DNA of 64,000 bases, from NCBI GenBank assembly GCA_016291375.1, contig JAEEXE010000004.1, positions 58,472-122,471 of the forward strand, in the 5' to 3' direction. The position numbers and the translations under genes were made by a program. Shown in pieces: positions 27,835-38,425 of this stretch. A model generated the notes under the pieces. It was not told the origin of the DNA and did no database searches. It worked only from the letters and a program-made list of their open reading frames with translations. The DNA comes from Butyrivibrio sp. (lineage in GTDB: Bacteria; Bacillota; Clostridia; Lachnospirales; Lachnospiraceae). Each line of letters begins with the position of its first letter. Position 1 is the first letter of the stretch.

Positions 27835-28090
27835 CAGTGAAAAACTACTCCCTTACAACTTTTTTCCCACTTCTAAAATTTTATACGAATTAACGGGCTA
27901 TGTCGAGTGAATTGTTGGATAAAAGGGGAGTTTCATGTGAATAAGACCAAAGTCACGCAACAATACTTGATTGTTAGTTGTGTATTAAAATGAAAATTGC
28001 CCCCACTAGCGTGGGGGGCAAAAACATGGTATAGTTTAATTTGATATTCTGCGTGTATTTTGAGCATTTTCTTATTTAGGAGGACGGACT

Positions 28091-29458
28091 ATGGACGAAG
28101 GCTTGCCTTCTGTCAGTATTATTTTATTTTTCATTATTCTTTTGACGGATATTTTTGTACACGGTTTTTGCGTGGCAATAGCCCATGTCAAAGAGGATGA
28201 TATTGAGAAAGACAATCAGGAGAAGAAGAGTTTTATTGGAAGCGGGATCTTAAGACTTTTGGAGAATCCCAAAAGACACATGTTTGATGAAGCAATCCAG
28301 CTTATCTGTATGCTTATAAATATGATTCTTGGAGCCGTTGTTACAGCCGGTATTTCAAGATTTTTTGTAAAGCTTTGCGGATTTCAGGATAGCTTTTGTA
28401 TGAATCTCATTACGTGTATAGTGACTTGTATCGTCATTGTCTTTTTGATCATGTGCTTTGGAATTGCGATTCCATCAAGGCTTGCAGGTAGAAAGGCAAG
28501 ACAATGGGCGTATGTTTGCTATTGTCCCGTTAAATTCCTGCAGATTCTCTTTTATCCATTTGTACTTCTGATCCACGGCTTTTCGGGAGCTGTCCTGTAT
28601 CTCTTTGGAGTAAGGGGAGATGACGGACTTGATGACGTTACCGAGGAAGAAATAAAGTCAATGGTATCGGAAGGTCAGGAGCAGGGCGTACTTCAGGAAA
28701 CTGAAGCAGATATGATCACCAATATTTTTGAGTTTTCCGATAAGGAAGCTCAGGATATCATGACCAACAGAAATGCCATGGTGGCAATAGATGCTAATCT
28801 TACGCTTAAGCAGGCTGTTAACTTTATGATGGATACCAATAACTCAAGATTCCCTGTGTATCTTGATGATATTGATCATATCATAGGTATCATGCATATA
28901 AGAGATGCCATGAAAAAACTCTCAGAGGAGACAGACAATGACCTTCCCATCAGGAAGATCAAGGGACTGCTTCGTCAGCCCAAGTTTGTTCCTGAGACCA
29001 GAAACATTGACTCTCTTTTCCATAACATGCAGTCTTCCAAGACACAGATGGTCATCGTTATTGATGAGTACGGTCAGACTGCAGGACTGGTATCCATGGA
29101 GGATATCCTTGAGGAAATAGTGGGTAACATTCTTGATGAGTACGATGAGGATGAGAACTATATCAAGCCCACTAAAAATCAGGGTGAGTTTATCGTTGAC
29201 GGTATGACACCCCTTGAAGTACTTGAGAACAAATTTGAGATGTCTTTTGACGACACACAGTTTGAGACTCTCAACGGTTTCCTTATTTCCAAGCTTGACA
29301 GGATCCCGGAAGAAGACGTTGATTTCAGCGTCGATGTAGAAGGCTATAGTTTCACGATTCTTTCTGTTGAAAATCATAAGATACAGAGTGTGCTTATGAA
29401 GAAACTCCCCAAAGAGGAGCCCAAAGAGCAGGACGACGAAGTTGAAATAGCAAAATAG
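28091..29458 (+). CDS. CNNM/HlyC-CorC family transporter-like protein (DUF21 + CBS pair + C-terminal domain)
   Basis: TM N-terminus, VTEEEIKSMVSEGQEQGVLQETEADMI, MTNRNAMVAID, FPVYLDDIDHIIGIMHIRDAM, DEYGQTAGLVSMEDILEEIVGNILDEYD. Confidence 0.92.
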   Translation: MDEGLPSVSIILFFIILLTDIFVHGFCVAIAHVKEDDIEKDNQEKKSFIGSGILRLLENPKRHMFDEAIQLICMLINMILGAVVTAGISRFFVKLCGFQDSFCMNLITCIVTCIVIVFLIMCFGIAIPSRLAGRKARQWAYVCYCPVKFLQILFYPFVLLIHGFSGAVLYLFGVRGDDGLDDVTEEEIKSMVSEGQEQGVLQETEADMITNIFEFSDKEAQDIMTNRNAMVAIDANLTLKQAVNFMMDTNNSRFPVYLDDIDHIIGIMHIRDAMKKLSEETDNDLPIRKIKGLLRQPKFVPETRNIDSLFHNMQSSKTQMVIVIDEYGQTAGLVSMEDILEEIVGNILDEYDEDENYIKPTKNQGEFIVDGMTPLEVLENKFEMSFDDTQFETLNGFLISKLDRIPEEDVDFSVDVEGYSFTILSVENHKIQSVLMKKLPKEEPKEQDDEVEIAK

Positions 29459-29482
29459 ATTTATTAACGAAAGGAAGTTTTT

Positions 29483-30220
29483 ATGTCAGGACATTCAAAG
29501 TTTGCCAACATCAAACATAAGAAAGAAAAGAATGATGCGGCAAAGGGAAAAATTTTCACTATCATTGGTAGAGAGATTGCTGTAGCTGTTAAGGAAGGCG
29601 GTCCCGATCCCAACAATAACTTTAAGCTTGCGACAGTAATTGCTAAGGCTAAGGCCAACAACATGCCCAACGACACTATTGAGCGTGGTATCAAAAAGGC
29701 TTCCGGCGCAGAAGGCGGAGTTGATTACAAGAGCATTACTTATGAAGGATACGGCCCCGGCGGAACAGCTATCATTGTTGAGGCTCTTACAGATAATCAG
29801 AATAGAACTGCAGCTAACGTAAAGAGTGCATTTACCAAGGGTAACGGTAACGTTGGTACTCCCGGCTGCGTATCTTATATGTTTGATAACAAGGGTCAGA
29901 TCCTTATCGATAAAGAAGTTTGCAGCATGTCATCTGACGATCTTATGATGCTTGTTCTTGATGCTGGTGCTGATGATTTCAACGAGGAAGAGGATAGCTA
30001 TGAGATCCTTACAACTCCGGAGAATTTCCAGGCTGTTGTTGAGGCTCTTAGTAAAGAGAATATCGAGACAGCTTCTGCTGAGGTTACTATGATTCCTCAG
30101 AACTATGTACAGGTTACAGATCCTGAGACTGTTAAGTATCTCCAGAGAATTCTTGATCTTCTCGATGAAGACGACGATGTTCAGGCTGTTTACCACAACT
30201 GGGAAGAGCCGGAGGAGTAA
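29483..30220 (+). CDS. yebC: YebC/PmpR family regulator
   Basis: MSGHSKFANIKHKKEKNDAAKGKIFTIIGREIAVAVKEGGPDPNNN, ALTDNQNRTAANVKSAFTKGNGNVG. Confidence 0.96.
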   Translation: MSGHSKFANIKHKKEKNDAAKGKIFTIIGREIAVAVKEGGPDPNNNFKLATVIAKAKANNMPNDTIERGIKKASGAEGGVDYKSITYEGYGPGGTAIIVEALTDNQNRTAANVKSAFTKGNGNVGTPGCVSYMFDNKGQILIDKEVCSMSSDDLMMLVLDAGADDFNEEEDSYEILTTPENFQAVVEALSKENIETASAEVTMIPQNYVQVTDPETVKYLQRILDLLDEDDDVQAVYHNWEEPEE

Positions 30221-30304
30221 TTTAAAAGATGCGATCACTGTGCAGGTGATTGTTATCACAGCAGAGTTTGTAATTCAAATCTAGAGAAAAAGGGGAGTCC
30301 TGAA

Positions 30305-32146
30305 ATGAAATTAAAGCATAAATGGCCGGCAATAATCATCTGGGTGTTATTCGTTATTTTTGATGTGCTTATGGTGGCGGGGTCCGGTTTTACATCAGGA
30401 CTTTTCCCTAATAATGTTCTTTTATATACCGCAGTACTTACTGTACTTGGTGTAGCTGTTGTAAATGTCATTACATTTTTCCTCGGGAAAATGAGTGATT
30501 CCAAGGAAATTTACAAGGCAAGCGATAAGAAGGCCTGTAACGTAATATATACCGTGATGATGGTTATTATTGTCATCGGGGCGTATATTACTAGGTTTTT
30601 CTGCCTTGCAAATTCCAATGCCGATATTTCCGGACAGATATCTCTCTACAAGAATGCCGTTATAGGAGGCACTGAGAAAGTTCCGGACAATGGGCTTTTA
30701 TCAATGACTTTTTCAAAGATTCTGAGCGGTATACTTCTTTTTACCGGTAACAGACCTTCCGTAGCGTATATTTTTTCCGCTGTTTTATCCTGTGTCTTCA
30801 TAATAATCACCGCATTGGCGATTAAGCTTCTTTTGGGAAAATTGGCTTCTCTTGTGTATGCCGGATATATAGCTTTTATGCCTGCTTTTTATGAGAGTTT
30901 CATGAAGCTTGAACTTACAACTGACCCTCTTTTTCTTTGTATGTTTGGAATAGAGCTTTTATTCGTTGCTATTTACCTGCGCAAAGCTTCCGATGGAGAA
31001 TATGAAGGTAGTAACTGGACTGCATGGTATATTCTTGTGGGTGCAGTTATCGGATTTATGGGATATGTGGACGCGGGCACGTTTGTGGTCATCCTTCCGC
31101 TTGTAATCTCAACACTTTTCATATTTAACAGTACGATTGGAAAAGAGTTTGTCAGGTTGGTATTTATTTTGGCAGGAGCACTTCTTGCTTTCTTTGGAAT
31201 GTTATTTCAGGAAGGCGGAGTGGTTTATTTTTCATCAGTCTTTGATAACTGGCACAGATATTTTTTCCACAACGTAAATACTTTTGATACTTTCTGGACT
31301 TACACCGATTACAAGATTGTCTATCTTGTAACTGTTATTGTTATGTCCGGAGTTTTTGTCGGTTTCTGGAAAAACAGAGACATGGACAGGGTTTCACCTT
31401 TTCTTTTCTCTATGCTTGTTCTCTTTGCAACAACACCTTTTATGGGAGCAACCAAGATGAACAGCCAGCTTATGATCTCCGTATTCTACGGAATTATTCT
31501 TGCCTGTGTTGCGGCGCTTATAGTAATGGAGCCCGTGCCTATAGAGGAATACGATGAAGAGGAGTTGGAAGACGATTACGAAGAAGGCGGAGCAGGTGTT
31601 AAATCATACGTTGTAACGCCTGAAACCTATGAAGATAGACAGGAAGAAGCTGCAAGCGAAGAATATGTCGATGAACATGACATTGAGAATTCAAGCGATG
31701 ATTACGCCGATGAGCGCGATATCAATTCCGAAGAGCAAGATATCAATGCTGCAGAGGAAGAAATTTCCGATGAGCGTGAAGACGAGGCTGAAGATTACGC
31801 AGAGGAAGATGAAGATAATAACGAAGAGGTTGAGGATACAGATGAAATCGACTCCAAACCTTATGAGGAGGAATCTGTGAAAGAAGAACAGCCCGCAGAA
31901 GATAATAAGGCTACAGTGAAAGAGGAACGTTTTGTTCCGGAAGGCATGGTGCTTCCAGAGGAGACAGAAGCTGACAGCGATGTAGTCAGACATGAAAGAC
32001 CCAAGAAGAGACTGCCTAAATTTGAGGGCATGATCTCCCTTAACAGAAAAGAAGATGATAAATACGATAATAAAGAGACATCAGAAAGGGAGTACAAGGA
32101 TGACTTTGACATTCAGTTCGACCCTGATGATGACTTTGACTTATAA
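30305..32146 (+). CDS. Multi-TM membrane protein (possibly GT39/PMT-like) with long acidic C-terminal tail
   Basis: About 9-10 hydrophobic segments followed by ~200 residues rich in D/E. Confidence 0.6.
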   Translation: MKLKHKWPAIIIWVLFVIFDVLMVAGSGFTSGLFPNNVLLYTAVLTVLGVAVVNVITFFLGKMSDSKEIYKASDKKACNVIYTVMMVIIVIGAYITRFFCLANSNADISGQISLYKNAVIGGTEKVPDNGLLSMTFSKILSGILLFTGNRPSVAYIFSAVLSCVFIIITALAIKLLLGKLASLVYAGYIAFMPAFYESFMKLELTTDPLFLCMFGIELLFVAIYLRKASDGEYEGSNWTAWYILVGAVIGFMGYVDAGTFVVILPLVISTLFIFNSTIGKEFVRLVFILAGALLAFFGMLFQEGGVVYFSSVFDNWHRYFFHNVNTFDTFWTYTDYKIVYLVTVIVMSGVFVGFWKNRDMDRVSPFLFSMLVLFATTPFMGATKMNSQLMISVFYGIILACVAALIVMEPVPIEEYDEEELEDDYEEGGAGVKSYVVTPETYEDRQEEAASEEYVDEHDIENSSDDYADERDINSEEQDINAAEEEISDEREDEAEDYAEEDEDNNEEVEDTDEIDSKPYEEESVKEEQPAEDNKATVKEERFVPEGMVLPEETEADSDVVRHERPKKRLPKFEGMISLNRKEDDKYDNKETSEREYKDDFDIQFDPDDDFDL

Positions 32147-32178
32147 ATAAAAAAATATGAGGGAAGGCACATTAACAT

Positions 32179-35115
32179 ATGAAAAATATTAACTCACCTG
32201 CTTACGAACTTGTGGAGAGCAGAAGAATAGACGATCTCAATTCCGAGAGTTTCGTCTTGAGACATAAGAAGACAGGAGCGAGAGTTGCTCTTTTGTCTAA
32301 TGATGATGAGAACAAGGTCTTTGCAATAGGCTTTAGAACTCCACCCAAGGATTCCACCGGAGTTGCACACATTATCGAACATACCGTTCTTTGCGGATCC
32401 AGAGAATTTCCTATAAAGGATCCTTTTGTAGAACTTGTAAAAGGCTCACTTAATACATTTATAAATGCAATGACTTTTCCGGATAAGACCGTATATCCCG
32501 TAGCAAGTTGCAATGATACGGATTTCCAGAATCTTATGCATGTTTATCTTGATGCGGTTTTTTATCCCAATATCTACAAGACGAATAAGATATTCCGTCA
32601 GGAAGGCTGGCACTATGAGATGGAGGATGAATCTTCTGATCTTACCATCAACGGAGTAGTGTACAACGAGATGAAGGGAGCATTTTCATCAGCTGACGAT
32701 GTTCTTTCAAGAGAAATACAGTGTTCTCTTTATCCTGATATCACATATGGAATAGAGTCAGGCGGAGATCCTGATGTGATCCCGTCGCTCACATACGAGG
32801 ATTACCTTGATTTCCATAGAAAGTACTATCATCCGTCCAACAGCTATATCTATCTTTATGGCAACATGGATATGGAAGAGAAACTTGATTATATCGATAA
32901 GGCTTATCTTTCAGCCTTTGATAAGATTGAAGTTGATTCAGCTATCGGAAGACAGAAAGCTTTTGACGCTCCAAAAGAGATTGTTAAACCATATTCTGTT
33001 CTCTCCAAGGAAGAGACAACCAGAAATACATATCTTTCATATAATTGCAGCGTAGGATCAACACTTGATAAGAAGCTTTATATTGCTTTTGATATCCTTG
33101 ATTATGCGCTTTGTTCCGCTCCCGGAGCACCAATTAAGAAGGCGCTTATCGACAAGGGAATCGGTCAGGATGTTTACAGTGAATACGACAACAGCATTCA
33201 GCAGCCTGTGTTTTCAATTATTGCCAAGAATGCTGACAAGGACCAGAAGGATGAGTTTGTAAAGACCATTAGAGAGATCCTTGAGGAGCAGGCTACAAAT
33301 GGTATTGATAAGAAGGCTCTTTTGGCAGGTCTTAGTCTTGATGAGTTCAAGTACAGAGAAGCTGATTTCGGAAGATATCCCAAGGGCCTGCTTTATGGAC
33401 TTCAGACCTTTGACAGCTGGCTTTATGATGACAAGCTTCCCTGGATCAATGTGGAAGCAAATGAGACTTTTGCCGAGCTTAGGAAAGAAGCAGAGGGAAA
33501 TTATTTTGAGAACCTTATAAAGGAATATCTTCTTGATAACAACCACAGAACAGTGGTCATGCTTGAGCCTGAGCCGGGTCTCTCAGCCAAAAAGGAAGAG
33601 GAGCTCAAGAACAAGCTTGCAGAATACAAGAAGTCTCTTAGCGCTGATGAGATCAAGACCATTGTCAGGGAGACAAGAGAGCTTAAGGAATATCAGGATG
33701 CTCCCGACGATCCCGAGGATCTTAAGAAGATTCCGCTTCTTAAGCTTGAAGACCTTAAGAAAACTTCAGAACAGTTTGTATATGAGAAAAAGAATGAAGG
33801 CGGAGTTGATATTCTTTTCCATGATATCTTTACAAACGGAATTGATTATCTGACTTTTGTTTTTGACCTTAAAAATATAGATGCAGATCTCATTCCTTAT
33901 GCGGCAACTCTTAAGAAAGTGCTGGGAATGCTCAATACCAAAAACTATTCCTACAAGGATCTGTATAACGAGATCAATATCCGCACCGGCGGTATCAGCG
34001 GAGCAATCAGTACTTATACTGATGCGGATGATTGCAGGAAGTTCAAGACAGTATTTGAGGTAAGTGTAAAGGTTCTTCACGGAAACCTTAACCACGCTTT
34101 TGACTTGGTAAAAGAGATCCTTACCAATTCTCTTTTCGATGATTCAAAGAGAATTTCGGAAATACTGGAAGAACAGTATGCAAGACTCCAGTCAGACCTT
34201 GCTTCAGCAGGACATCAGACGGCTGCCATAAGAGCTATGAGCTATGTATCTCCTGCTGCTATGGTTTCTGATTATGTCAGCGGTATCGGCTATTTCAGAC
34301 ATCTTGAGAAAATGCTTTCTATGATGAAGACACAGGAAGGTGCAAAAGAAATCTCGGATACTCTCAGTAAGCTTACTAGAGAAATCTTCAGACCTGAGAA
34401 TCTTCTTGTAGATGTTACCGGAACCAAGGCAGAGTATGAGGGCGTTCCCGAAGAGAGTGCCAAGTTTGTGAAAGCTCTTTTCACTGATGATTATGAGAAA
34501 AAAGAGCTTGTGTTTAAGCCTGTTAAGAAGAACGAGGCCTTTAAGACAGCAGGCCAGGTGCAGTACGTTTGCCGAGCAGGTAATTTTGCAAACAAGGGCT
34601 TTGCTTATAACGGAGCTTTGAGAGTTCTGAAGGTAATGATGGGTTACGATTATCTTTGGAAGAATATAAGAGTTCTGGGTGGTGCTTACGGATGCATGAG
34701 TAGCTATGCCAAGAACGGAGACGCTGCGTTTGTGACATACAGAGATCCCAATCTGGATAACAGTATCAAGGTATTTGAGAAAGCTTCGGATTATCTTAGA
34801 AGCTTTGATGAGGATGACAGAGTTATCCTTCAGTACATCATCGGAGCAATTTCCGATCTTGATACTCCTAAGACTCCTTCAGGTAAAGGAACATACGGCC
34901 TTACAGCTTATATGTGCAATGCCAAGATGGAGAACATCCAAAGGAACAGAGATCAGCTTCTTGGAACTACAAAGGAGACTATAAGAGGTCTTGCAGATTA
35001 TGTTGATGCCTTTATGTCTGATGAGTGCCTGTGCGTAATAGGCGCCGCAGATAAGATAGAGAAGAGCAAAAAGTTATTTGATAATATTGAGCAGCTTGTA
35101 AATAAGGGACAGTAA
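32179..35115 (+). CDS. M16C family insulinase-like metallopeptidase (presequence-protease-like)
   Basis: GVAHIIEHTVLCGS (HxxEH), FVELVKGSLNTFINAMTFPDKTVYPVAS, GVVYNEMKGAFSS, DPDVIPSLTYEDYLDFHRKYYHPSNSYIYLYG. Confidence 0.95.
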   Translation: MKNINSPAYELVESRRIDDLNSESFVLRHKKTGARVALLSNDDENKVFAIGFRTPPKDSTGVAHIIEHTVLCGSREFPIKDPFVELVKGSLNTFINAMTFPDKTVYPVASCNDTDFQNLMHVYLDAVFYPNIYKTNKIFRQEGWHYEMEDESSDLTINGVVYNEMKGAFSSADDVLSREIQCSLYPDITYGIESGGDPDVIPSLTYEDYLDFHRKYYHPSNSYIYLYGNMDMEEKLDYIDKAYLSAFDKIEVDSAIGRQKAFDAPKEIVKPYSVLSKEETTRNTYLSYNCSVGSTLDKKLYIAFDILDYALCSAPGAPIKKALIDKGIGQDVYSEYDNSIQQPVFSIIAKNADKDQKDEFVKTIREILEEQATNGIDKKALLAGLSLDEFKYREADFGRYPKGLLYGLQTFDSWLYDDKLPWINVEANETFAELRKEAEGNYFENLIKEYLLDNNHRTVVMLEPEPGLSAKKEEELKNKLAEYKKSLSADEIKTIVRETRELKEYQDAPDDPEDLKKIPLLKLEDLKKTSEQFVYEKKNEGGVDILFHDIFTNGIDYLTFVFDLKNIDADLIPYAATLKKVLGMLNTKNYSYKDLYNEINIRTGGISGAISTYTDADDCRKFKTVFEVSVKVLHGNLNHAFDLVKEILTNSLFDDSKRISEILEEQYARLQSDLASAGHQTAAIRAMSYVSPAAMVSDYVSGIGYFRHLEKMLSMMKTQEGAKEISDTLSKLTREIFRPENLLVDVTGTKAEYEGVPEESAKFVKALFTDDYEKKELVFKPVKKNEAFKTAGQVQYVCRAGNFANKGFAYNGALRVLKVMMGYDYLWKNIRVLGGAYGCMSSYAKNGDAAFVTYRDPNLDNSIKVFEKASDYLRSFDEDDRVILQYIIGAISDLDTPKTPSGKGTYGLTAYMCNAKMENIQRNRDQLLGTTKETIRGLADYVDAFMSDECLCVIGAADKIEKSKKLFDNIEQLVNKGQ

Positions 35116-35137
35116 TATTGCCCAAGGGGGACGAATT

Positions 35138-36130
35138 ATGAAAAAGAGAATAGGTATTATTGTTGCAACTGTAATGTCAGCGGCGATCGTGTTATCAGCC
35201 TGCGGAGGCGCAAATAGCGCATCAAGTGATAATTATGCGGTAACGAGTTCCAAGAATGCGGCACCGGAGGAAGCCGGTGGAGTTTATGATGTTGCTATGG
35301 CAACTGAAGAGAGCGCTGATTATAACGGTGAAGGATCAGGGCAAGCCGATTTTACCCCGGACCCCACAAGGAAGCTTATTACAACAGTAAATATATCCGC
35401 TGAATCTGAGAATCTTGACGATACTATTTCTAAGGTGACTGGAAAAGTATCAGAGCTTGGCGGTTATGTTGAATCCAGCAATATCTATAACGGAAGTAAG
35501 TACAATTCCGGAAGAGAGGTAAGGAATGCCGATTTTACCATCAGGATTCCTGCCGAAAAGCTTGACAGTTTTATCGATACTATTGAAAATGCCTCCAATA
35601 TCACCAGCAAGTCATCGAATGTAGAAGATGTAACTTTAAGTTATGTGGATATTGAGAGCAAGAAAAATGCTCTTTTGGCAGAAGAAAAGAGTCTTCTTGG
35701 TATTCTTGAATCTGCTGAGAAGATCGAAGATATACTGGCTGTCCAGGAGAAACTTGCTGATGTCAGATATCAGATTGAGAGTGCTGAGTCGCAGCTTCGC
35801 ACCTATGACAACAAGGTAAATTACAGCACGGTATACCTTGGGCTTAATGAGGTTATTCAGTATACTCCTTCCGGTGAAAAGGGCGCATTTGAGAGAATGG
35901 GCGAGGGCTTTATCAAGAGTCTTAAAAGCGTAGGAAACGGATTTAAGGAACTTCTTATCTGGCTTGTTATCCATATCCCTCAGCTTGTTATTCTTGGAAT
36001 AATAGCCTTTATTGTTGTTTTTATTATAAAGAGAAACAACAAAAAGATCGCTGCTAAGCGCGAAGAAATGATAAAGAAGAGTGTGAATAACACATCTAAG
36101 GAAGAAACAGAAGGAAAAGATGGAAAATAA
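35138..36130 (+). CDS. DUF4349-type lipoprotein
   Basis: Lipobox VLSACGG; ISAESENLDDTISKVTGKVSELGGYVESSN; coiled coil and C-terminal TM. Confidence 0.85.
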   Translation: MKKRIGIIVATVMSAAIVLSACGGANSASSDNYAVTSSKNAAPEEAGGVYDVAMATEESADYNGEGSGQADFTPDPTRKLITTVNISAESENLDDTISKVTGKVSELGGYVESSNIYNGSKYNSGREVRNADFTIRIPAEKLDSFIDTIENASNITSKSSNVEDVTLSYVDIESKKNALLAEEKSLLGILESAEKIEDILAVQEKLADVRYQIESAESQLRTYDNKVNYSTVYLGLNEVIQYTPSGEKGAFERMGEGFIKSLKSVGNGFKELLIWLVIHIPQLVILGIIAFIVVFIIKRNNKKIAAKREEMIKKSVNNTSKEETEGKDGK

Positions 36131-37028
36131 TTTTAAGGCAGGTTTTGTTACTTTGATAGGGCGTCCAAATGTTGGTAAGTCGACTCTTATGAATCAGCTT
36201 ATCGGGCAGAAGATAGCCATCACATCAAGTAAGCCACAGACCACAAGGAACAGAATAATGACGGTTTATACCGATGACACATGTCAGATGGTATTTCTTG
36301 ATACTCCGGGTATCCATGAGAGTAAGAATAAGCTCGGTGAATACATGACCAAGGCAGCCAAGAGTACCATCGATGAAGTGGATGTTGTATTGTGGCTTGT
36401 GGAGCCAAGTACATTTATAGGTGCCGGAGAAAAAGGAATAATCGAAGAGCTGAAGAAGTGCAAGAAGCCGGTTATTCTGGTTATAAATAAAATTGATACC
36501 GTGGAAAAAGAGAACCTTTCAAAGTTTGAAGATGCCTACAGAAGCCAAATGGATTTTGCCAAGGTCGTTCATACAGCGGCGCTTCGCAGGATCAATATTG
36601 ACGAAGTTATGGAAGCTATAAAAGAGTTCCTGCCATACGGTCCGGCATTCTATGACGAAGATACTCTCACAGATCAGCCCGAGAGGCAGATTGCAGCTGA
36701 GATTATCAGAGAGAAAGCCTTAAGGCTTATGAAGGACGAGGTTCCTCACGGAATAGCCGTGACCATTGAGAGAATGCGCCAGAGAGAAGATAAGGAACTT
36801 ATGGATATCGAGGCGACTATTATCTGCGAGCGCGATTCGCACAAGGGTATTGTAATAGGAAAAGGCGGATCAATGCTCAAGAAGATAGGAAGCACGGCAA
36901 GGCGTGATATAGAAGAGCTTGTGGGAATGAAAGTCAACCTGCAGCTTTGGGTTAAGGTAAGGAAAGACTGGCGTGATGACAAGGCTCAGATGAAGAGTTT
37001 TGGATACGACGTTAGAGATTATAAGTGA
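36120..37028 (+). CDS. era: GTPase Era
   Basis: GFVTLIGRPNVGKSTLMNQLIGQKIAITSSKPQTTRNRI, FLDTPGIHESKNKLGE, KH-domain GKGGSMLKKIGSTARRDIE. Confidence 0.97.
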   Translation: MENNFKAGFVTLIGRPNVGKSTLMNQLIGQKIAITSSKPQTTRNRIMTVYTDDTCQMVFLDTPGIHESKNKLGEYMTKAAKSTIDEVDVVLWLVEPSTFIGAGEKGIIEELKKCKKPVILVINKIDTVEKENLSKFEDAYRSQMDFAKVVHTAALRRINIDEVMEAIKEFLPYGPAFYDEDTLTDQPERQIAAEIIREKALRLMKDEVPHGIAVTIERMRQREDKELMDIEATIICERDSHKGIVIGKGGSMLKKIGSTARRDIEELVGMKVNLQLWVKVRKDWRDDKAQMKSFGYDVRDYK

Positions 37029-37044
37029 TGCCGGGTAGATAACA

Positions 37045-37692
37045 ATGGAAGATTTGGTGATCGTAAGAGGCATTGTCCTTAAACATTCGCCCACAGGAGA
37101 TTACGACTGGGTAGTTACCATATTTACTGCTGACAGAGGCAAGATAACAGCCTTTGCAAGAAGTGCAAGGAAACCCGGCAGTAAGCTTGGCGGGTGTGTT
37201 GAGCCTTTTTGCTTTGGGACTTTCAAGCTTTTTGCTTCAAAGACATCGTATACAATAGTAGAAGCTGATATTGATAATTATTTCGAAGGCTTTAGACAGA
37301 ACCTGGAAGCCGCATTTTACGGAACGTATCTTTTAGAGCTGGCAAGTTATTATACAAGAGAGAACAACGAAGATGTTGAGCTTTTAAATCTTTTGTATAT
37401 TTCCTTGAAAGCTCTTTTGAATGATAAGATCCCCAACAGGCTTGTAAGGTGCGTATATGAGCTTAGAACCCTTTCGATTGAAGGAGAATATCCGGGGATT
37501 CCCACGAACCGAAGGCTTCTTGATGCTACTATGTACACAATGGATTATATAGTAAAGAGTCCGTTGGAAAAGCTTTATTCTTTTACGGTAAAAGACGAGG
37601 TTCTAAAGGAACTGATAGAGATTACGGATGAATTCAGACGCAAGTTTATAGACAGACCACTTAAGAGTCTTGAAATGCTTGAAGGTATTTGA
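37045..37692 (+). CDS. recO: DNA repair protein RecO (shorter than typical)
   Basis: RGIVLKHSPTGDYDWVVTIFTADRGKITAFARSARKPGSKLGG; located directly after era. Confidence 0.88.
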   Translation: MEDLVIVRGIVLKHSPTGDYDWVVTIFTADRGKITAFARSARKPGSKLGGCVEPFCFGTFKLFASKTSYTIVEADIDNYFEGFRQNLEAAFYGTYLLELASYYTRENNEDVELLNLLYISLKALLNDKIPNRLVRCVYELRTLSIEGEYPGIPTNRRLLDATMYTMDYIVKSPLEKLYSFTVKDEVLKELIEITDEFRRKFIDRPLKSLEMLEGI

Positions 37693-37775
37693 TAGCCTTA
37701 AAAGTTGAAAAAGAAAAACGATTTGGATATAATAACTTTGTTTGCTTAAAAACTGATATTTTGGAGTAGATTTAT

Positions 37776-38408
37776 TTGGATATGACATTGATGGCAAATA
37801 AGAGAAAAATATATAATAATTTAGCTAAGCTTGTGACTATGATCATGGTTGCGATGCTTGGTCTTATGCTTTGTGCATGTGGTAAGGAAGATGACACCAC
37901 AAGGATTGAGATTTCTAAGGAAGGCGCGGTTAAGAGCGTTATCAGTGAGAATTTTACTGAGCCCAATTATGATATCAATGAGCTTTCAGAGTTGGCTACT
38001 TCGGATATAGCCGATTATAATTCTGAATATCTTAGTACCAAGATTTCTTTAGATTCACTTAAGTACAACGAGAAGACCGGCATGATCAAGATGATCATGT
38101 CTTATAACAGTGCGTATGACTACGCTGCTTTTAACCATGAAACTCTTTTCTATGGAACTGTTACTGAGGCTATAGAGAAGGGATATCAGCTTTCCGGCGA
38201 TATGGTGGGAACAGGGGATGACAAGCTTCCCGATGACTGGAAAGAGGAATACAAGGATAAGCATATAGTTATCTGTGAGGAGAAGATCAAGGTCAAGACT
38301 CCTTACAAGATCGAATATACGACACAGGGTGTCAATGTAAAAGGCAAAAAGGAGGCTGTCCTTTCGGAGGAATCCGGTGATATGGTTCAGCTTCTTCTTT
38401 CAAAATAA
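37776..38408 (+). CDS. Hypothetical lipoprotein
   Basis: N-terminal hydrophobic segment with lipobox [11 protein letters not shown]. Confidence 0.75.
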   Translation: MDMTLMANKRKIYNNLAKLVTMIMVAMLGLMLCACGKEDDTTRIEISKEGAVKSVISENFTEPNYDINELSELATSDIADYNSEYLSTKISLDSLKYNEKTGMIKMIMSYNSAYDYAAFNHETLFYGTVTEAIEKGYQLSGDMVGTGDDKLPDDWKEEYKDKHIVICEEKIKVKTPYKIEYTTQGVNVKGKKEAVLSEESGDMVQLLLSK

Positions 38409-38425
38409 AATTTTTAGCTGCAGGA

